DNA from: Candidatus Kaiserbacteria bacterium
GTDB lineage: Bacteria > Patescibacteriota > Minisyncoccia > Phycocordibacterales > UBA918
DNA: 17,488 nucleotides
Direction: 5' to 3'
NCBI GenBank assembly: GCA_007117575.1
Contig: SKGH01000037.1
Coordinates: 1 to 17,488 of the forward strand
Below the pieces are notes generated by a model that worked only from the letters and a program-made list of their open reading frames with translations, searched no databases and was not told the DNA's origin. A program made the translations under genes and the position numbers. Each line of letters starts with the position of its first letter. The first letter of the stretch is position 1. Positions 14,298 to 17,488 of the stretch are shown piece after piece.

Positions 14298-15320
14298 CTA
14301 TAGCTTACAAACAAAAATACACGGCTTTAAATAGGCGTGGTAACGAATTTCAATTTTTTTAGTAACTCTAAATTCAGACTTACTTACCACCGCTTCAAAT
14401 AAAGCGACCTGATTTGTATAAGCAACCAATGTCCCTTTTTCTTTAAGAGAACTCTGACAAAATTCAATAAAGCGTTCGTAAAGCAAATTCAAGTCTTCGC
14501 CTTTAGACACAGACATACCAAAAGGCATGTCTGCTGTAATAGAGTCAAACTTGCCCGGATCATAAGGCATATTAAGTATATCTCTTTCGTAAAGTTTAAC
14601 TTTTTTTATCAATCCGGCTTTTTTTATGTTTTTTATAGCCAATGATAAATGCTTTTTATTATTATCAAACCCTATAAATTCAGCTACACTACCAAAAGCC
14701 ATAATCGCTTCTATCAAAAGAGTACCGCTACCTGAAAAAACATTTAAATACCTACCCTGACTATTTATATTTACCAAACTGTTAACAGCATAGGCTACAG
14801 TAGGGTCCATAGCGCCGTCCATATTCATCACCTTATAATTCCTCAACGACAAAGGTCTTGAAGTTATTTCAACCCCAACCTGCCAAACATCACTTGGTTT
14901 AATCATATACAACTTCAAGTCAGCACGGTCTGATTCAACCAAACCAAACCGCTCCCGTACATAGTCAGCAATACTTCTAACCTCAGGAGAATCAGAACCG
15001 GCACAAACTATCTTAAAAGTTTTAAAATCATCATCCGATTCAGACAGTACCCTTTCAACAATATTGCCTAACAATGACTTATGTCTAGCCACATATTTTG
15101 GGGTATAGTTTTTGTCTTCACTTATCAAGTAAACGCGTAGGACACTTTTCAATAAACGAAGCCGGTTATAAGATGAAAAATATTTAATATAAAAAGACTC
15201 ATCAGTTTCTCTAACAATACAAACCTCCTGATAATTCTCCAATTCTTTTTTTACTATCGACCTCAGACCCCTAAAAAAGTCCACCCTTATCAGATCACAA
15301 CAGTTACTATCCTTTTTCAT
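14298..15320 (-). CDS. THUMP-domain class I RNA methyltransferase (Trm14/RlmL-N2G like)
   Basis: The 340-aa protein has an N-terminal region (about 1-160) that resembles the THUMP-containing half of tRNA/rRNA guanine-N2 methyltransferases. A Rossmann methyltransferase domain follows. Motif I is LNVFSGSGTLLIEA (192-205) and binds S-adenosylmethionine; the acidic residue ending strand 2 is in FIGFDNN (216-221); the catalytic loop is ADMPFG (263-268), where family members have (N/D)PP(Y/F)G. The expected product is N2-methylguanosine in tRNA or 23S rRNA. The first proline of the motif is replaced by methionine, a notable change. TATATT lies 7 nt before the ATG without a Shine-Dalgarno. The exact RNA target cannot be read from the sequence. 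Confidence 0.82.
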   Translation of the reverse strand: MKKDSNCCDLIRVDFFRGLRSIVKKELENYQEVCIVRETDESFYIKYFSSYNRLRLLKSVLRVYLISEDKNYTPKYVARHKSLLGNIVERVLSESDDDFKTFKIVCAGSDSPEVRSIADYVRERFGLVESDRADLKLYMIKPSDVWQVGVEITSRPLSLRNYKVMNMDGAMDPTVAYAVNSLVNINSQGRYLNVFSGSGTLLIEAIMAFGSVAEFIGFDNNKKHLSLAIKNIKKAGLIKKVKLYERDILNMPYDPGKFDSITADMPFGMSVSKGEDLNLLYERFIEFCQSSLKEKGTLVAYTNQVALFEAVVSKSEFRVTKKIEIRYHAYLKPCIFVCKL

Positions 15321-15327
15321 AGAAATT

Positions 15328-15333
15328 AATATA
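15328..15333 (-). promoter_or_regulatory. -10-like element of the methyltransferase gene
   Basis: TATATT on the minus strand lies 7 nt before the ATG. The arrangement is the same as for pilD and pilN. Confidence 0.35.
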
Positions 15334-15386
15334 CACTCAAAACAAAATAAACACCTAAAAATCCACCTGGAAATTAACCTTGTATT

Positions 15387-15734
15387 TCATTTTATTAGCT
15401 CTATCTTTATCCCTAACGCACCATATTTTTCCTCATTTTCTTTAGAATAAATTTTATAAATGCTTTCTAAAAAATCATCAACAGGGTACCTATCTGAATA
15501 ACCGAATTGACTCATTCCCAAATCTTCAACCATATCTCTAAACGAGTTATACCTTAAAAGAGCAACTACCCTAACCTTTAATTTACTTTCTAAGTTTGAC
15601 AATCTGGTAAACTCAATAACATCTCCCAAATTCAATTTCTGCCGTTTTTCATCATACAGCCTGATCTCAATTTTTTTCTTACCAGACGATATCCCATCAA
15701 AAGGTATATCCAATAACTTCATAGAATGTTCCAT
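15387..15734 (-). CDS. ASCH-domain protein
   Basis: The 115-aa protein has the compact beta-barrel sequence pattern of ASCH domains: MKLLDIPFDGISSGKKKIEI, RLYDEKRQKLNLGDVIEF, then VRVVALLRYNSFRDMVED. The GKKKIEIRLYDEKR segment is the conserved lysine/glutamate/arginine surface. ASCH proteins relate to the PUA fold and are thought to bind RNA; some have N4-acetylcytidine amidohydrolase activity. The start at Met10 of the longer frame (15761) is chosen because the family begins there and because an extended -10 (TGCTATTTT, 15741-15749) lies 6 nt before this ATG. It is upstream of the RNA methyltransferase gene on the same strand, 66 bp apart. Confidence 0.88.
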   Translation of the reverse strand: MEHSMKLLDIPFDGISSGKKKIEIRLYDEKRQKLNLGDVIEFTRLSNLESKLKVRVVALLRYNSFRDMVEDLGMSQFGYSDRYPVDDFLESIYKIYSKENEEKYGALGIKIELIK

Positions 15735-15740
15735 AAGTCT

Positions 15741-15749
15741 AAAATAGCA
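15741..15749 (-). promoter_or_regulatory. extended -10 of the ASCH gene (leaderless candidate)
   Basis: TGCTATTTT on the minus strand is followed by 6 nt (AGACTT) and ATG. This helps to choose the start at 15734 over 15761. Confidence 0.45.
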
Positions 15750-15953
15750 TAAAAACTGCAATAGTACTCAGGCATTTCAAAAAAAATTCAACCAGAATTT
15801 ATTAAATTCCTAGATAACACGATTGTTTCAATTGTTTATTTTGAAAAATACAGAAATTTTTTAATTAAATCTTTGACCTCAATATTTTAGTTTAAGATAA
15901 AGCAATTTAGTGATCTTTTTTGCTGTCAGTTCTACACATTCTTTTTTATACAG

Positions 15954-16165
15954 GACTTACGCGTTTGGCGAATTTCTTTGTTGCTTTCGTCACCCAAACC
16001 GTTCATCGTACCACCAAGTACGTCTCACCCGGCTATAGTTTCGGTAAACATTTATTACTAACGTAATAAACCAAAAAATGTTTTAGTCAGTCACGAAAGA
16101 ATATAAATGATCACGGAAACCGGGGCTGGGTCAACTCCTCGAACTTCATCAGAAACGCGTAAGTC
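15954..16165. mobile_element. MITE-like element B (212 bp), arms swapped relative to A
   Basis: It has the same 13-bp terminal repeats as A: GACTTACGCGTTT at 15954-15966 and its complement at 16153-16165. The 64-bp core at 16050-16113 is identical to that of A and in the same orientation. The outer arms are reversed: the left arm here (GGCGAATTTCTTTGTTGC, then a CGTAC/GTACG hairpin) is the complement of the right arm of A. The right arm here (CTTCATCAG end) is the complement of the left arm of A. Arms have diverged by scattered substitutions while the core has not. No transposase frame is present. Confidence 0.75.
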
Positions 16166-16264
16166 ATTTTATAGTACAAATCGAAATGTGTGGAACCTTA
16201 TAACATACGAGCAGTATCGAACTGGAACATCTAACAATCAAACAACTATTGATAAAATAACTAT

Positions 16265-16750
16265 CTAGGAATCAAATCTAGAATTGTCTCGTGAGCCAAA
16301 CCAATCTCTTAAACTTTGAGCGTATGGATGTCTTTCTTCCGCTTCTGTATATCGGGTATTTTTGTGATTTAGATACAAACCATCGTCTTTCCACCGAGGG
16401 AATACATGTAAATGAAAATGCCATACATCCTGTCCACCATCTGGCTCATTATGTTGTCTAAATGACACACCATCACAACCATACTTCTCTTTCATTCCTA
16501 GAGCCACATTCTTGCCTACCACATACAATTGACCTAACAACGTATCTTCAATAGCATATACATTTTCAACGTGTTGGCGAGGAATCACCATTACATTGCC
16601 AGGATTGTTCTTCCACCACTTTGGAGATACAAACGCGACAACGTCTTCTGTTTCAAAGACAATATCACTTTTCTTATTAAGCTTAGTTTCTCCACCTTTG
16701 GCGACTATACATAAAGGACACTCATAGTTATCAGGTTCGTGATTAAACAT
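16265..16750 (-). CDS. HIT-family nucleotide hydrolase/transferase
   Basis: The 161-aa protein belongs to the histidine-triad superfamily, which hydrolyses or transfers nucleoside phosphates such as AMP-lysine or Ap4A-type compounds. The triad is H-F-H-L-H at 111-115, followed by VFPRW. Upstream are CPLC (11-14, a likely zinc site shared by many bacterial HIT proteins), the strand NVMVIPRQHVEN (52-63) and the SFRQHNEPDGGQDVWHFH segment with the conserved asparagine and glycines. The C-terminal tail (about 120-161) is charged. The exact substrate is not readable. The gene stands alone between element B and a GC-rich repeat region. TATAAT lies 6 nt before the ATG, suggesting a leaderless transcript. 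Confidence 0.93.
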   Translation of the reverse strand: MFNHEPDNYECPLCIVAKGGETKLNKKSDIVFETEDVVAFVSPKWWKNNPGNVMVIPRQHVENVYAIEDTLLGQLYVVGKNVALGMKEKYGCDGVSFRQHNEPDGGQDVWHFHLHVFPRWKDDGLYLNHKNTRYTEAEERHPYAQSLRDWFGSRDNSRFDS

Positions 16751-16756
16751 AATGCG

Positions 16757-16762
16757 ATTATA
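16757..16762 (-). promoter_or_regulatory. -10 element of the HIT gene (leaderless candidate)
   Basis: TATAAT on the minus strand, then CGCATT, then ATG. A weak TTAGTA lies 18 bp further upstream as a possible -35. Confidence 0.5.
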
Positions 16763-16917
16763 TCATTTATAGTTACGAACTACTAAAACTTGGCAAAACT
16801 GAGTGATAAAAATTGTTTTTTCTAATTCGCTGACACTCATAAGAACGCTGGTCGCGGCTCGCTGTTCGTCGCGCTAGGAAAGCGCTCCTTACAACGCTCC
16901 GCCGTTCTCATCCCTAC

Positions 16918-16939
16918 GCAAAGTGCGCAGGCACTTTGC
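16918..16939. repeat. perfect 9-bp-stem hairpin
   Basis: GCAAAGTGC-GCAG-GCACTTTGC is a perfect inverted repeat with a 4-nt loop. No T-tract follows. Confidence 0.8.
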
Positions 16940-16942
16940 TCC

Positions 16943-16995
16943 GTCTCCGCGAACAAAATATGTGCCTTAGGGCACTATTTTGTACTCGCGGAGAC
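16943..16995. repeat. long imperfect hairpin
   Basis: GTCTCCGCGA...AAAATA.GTGCC pairs with GGCAC.TATTTT...TCGCGGAGAC around a TTAG loop. The stem is about 24 bp with a few mismatches or bulges. It directly follows the hairpin at 16918-16939. Confidence 0.75.
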
Positions 16996-17047
16996 ATTCT
17001 CACCTTTGCGCGAACCTACTTTGAACAATCGCGGAGCGATTGATCTG

Positions 17048-17066
17048 CCACGCGCCGCGCGCGTGG
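17048..17066. repeat. GC-rich palindrome
   Basis: CCACGCGC-CGC-GCGCGTGG is a perfect 8-bp stem. A related, imperfect version (ACGCGCGGAGTGCGTGG) follows within 40 bp. Confidence 0.75.
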
Positions 17067-17175
17067 TGGCTTTGGACAACCTACAACGCGCGGAGTGCGT
17101 GGTGATTTTGTACTTCTGCGTACGCATTCGGGTTCCTGCTAATTCAGCGCGACTCGCTGCTCGCTAACCGCTCGT

Positions 17176-17271
17176 ACCCAAAACAAAGAAATTCCTTTCC
17201 AATTATTTATCGGCTCCTACCCGCACCCCTCCACCGAAAAAGCGGAAAAGGATATTTCTTTGTTTTGGGGT
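17176..17271. repeat. 96-bp inverted repeat
   Basis: The arm at 17176-17200 (ACCCAAAACAAAGAAATTCC, then TTTCC) pairs with the arm at 17244-17271 (GGAAAAGGATATTTCTTTGT, then TTTGGGGT) with only a few mismatches. The loop is about 43 bp. It could be a transcript hairpin or the remains of a small mobile element. Confidence 0.75.
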
Positions 17272-17420
17272 TGGCGCTTCGTCCTTCAAAAAGCTTCGTT
17301 TCAATATCCATTACATTTGAGATACTATAACTTCGCTTTTTTCCGTCCTCACGACGAGCGAGGCGCGCTTCCCGCATACAGAGTGTTTGGTATATAGAGG
17401 ATTCGCTCACACTACGCAAG

Positions 17421-17488
17421 CACCTCGCATAGGCACGTACCTCGCATAGGCACGTACCTCGCATAGGCACGTACCTCGCATAGGCACG
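17421..17488. repeat. 17-bp tandem repeat, four copies to the window end
   Basis: The unit TACCTCGCATAGGCACG occurs at 17438-17454, 17455-17471 and 17472-17488. A first copy at 17421-17437 differs only in its first base. The array reaches the last base, so its true length is unknown. The unit length is not a multiple of three, which argues against coding. Confidence 0.95.

Larger units (their letters stand above)
15735..16264. other. intergenic region holding MITE-like element B
   Basis: About 530 bp without a gene. 15762-15953 is AT-rich and I see nothing definite in it beyond the ASCH promoter. Element B occupies 15954-16165. 16166-16264 follows the HIT gene stop and shows no clear terminator. 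Confidence 0.7.
16800..17488. other. GC-rich, hairpin-dense non-coding region
   Basis: Composition changes sharply near 16840, from AT-rich to a GC-rich stretch with many CGCG-type words. It is packed with short inverted repeats (listed separately), and several share a GCGGAG word. An 87-codon frame at 17207-17470 (-) runs through both the long inverted repeat and the tandem repeat; its protein is basic and low in complexity and I do not accept it. No tRNA or rRNA was recognised. The nature of the region is unknown. Confidence 0.6.

Noticed and set aside
11845..16165. Composite transposon with A and B as its ends
   Set aside because: No transposase is present, the genes between are housekeeping, no target duplication was found, and each element is complete on its own.
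17090..17180. tRNA-like GC-rich stretch
   Set aside because: No cloverleaf, T-loop GGTTCGAATC-type motif or CCA end could be fitted on either strand.
17207..17470. 87-codon open frame on the minus strand in the GC-rich region
   Set aside because: It begins inside the 17-bp tandem array and ends inside the long inverted repeat. The protein is basic and unordered, with no domain pattern or start signals.
17421..17488. CRISPR array
   Set aside because: The units are directly abutting, with no spacers, and only 17 bp long; this is a simple tandem repeat. No cas genes are present.

Overview
The window looks like a chromosomal piece from a Candidate Phyla Radiation (Patescibacteria, probably Parcubacteria-like) bacterium. 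The evidence is a compact, fairly AT-rich genome, small divergent proteins, almost no Shine-Dalgarno sequences, and a type IV pilus (T4P) cluster in the order pilM-pilN-pilO-(pilP-like)-pilB-cheY-pilT-pilC-pilin-pilD-minor pilins. No secretin gene (pilQ) is visible, which fits a cell without a classical outer membrane. The lineage is inferred from protein character and gene order, not from a marker gene.

Layout. 1-10481, all on the minus strand, is the T4P machine, transcribed right to left. It has the cytoplasmic actin-like PilM, membrane assembly proteins PilN, PilO and a small PilP-like protein, extension ATPase PilB, a single-domain response regulator, retraction ATPase PilT, platform protein PilC, a major pilin with four cysteines, prepilin peptidase PilD, a FimT/GspH-like pseudopilin, and a second minor prepilin cut by the window edge. 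10522-12814 holds genes expected beside a DNA-uptake pilus: a ComFC-like phosphoribosyltransferase (+), a membrane-anchored thermonuclease (-) and a DsbA-like thiol oxidoreductase (-). 12911-16750 is housekeeping: a Sua5/YrdC tRNA t6A enzyme (+), an unknown one-TM protein (+), a THUMP/methyltransferase RNA-modification enzyme (-), an ASCH-domain protein (-) and a HIT-family hydrolase (-). 16800-17488 is a GC-rich, hairpin-dense region with no convincing gene, ending in a 17-bp tandem repeat that runs off the window.

The most unusual structures are two ~215-bp MITE-like elements (11845-12062 and 15954-16165). They share 13-bp terminal inverted repeats and a 64-bp identical core, but their outer arms are swapped relative to the core, as if the core or the arms had been inverted. 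A second, degenerate ~85-bp repeat flanks the pilin gene in direct orientation. Many genes carry a -10-like hexamer exactly 6-7 nt before the ATG and no ribosome binding site, which suggests widespread leaderless transcripts.

How the genes may work together (inference): PilB and PilT drive pilus extension and retraction through PilC and PilMNO. PilD processes three prepilins, and DsbA could oxidise the pilin cysteines. The surface nuclease and ComFC are compatible with uptake and use of external DNA, which would suit an organism that depends on scavenged nucleotides.
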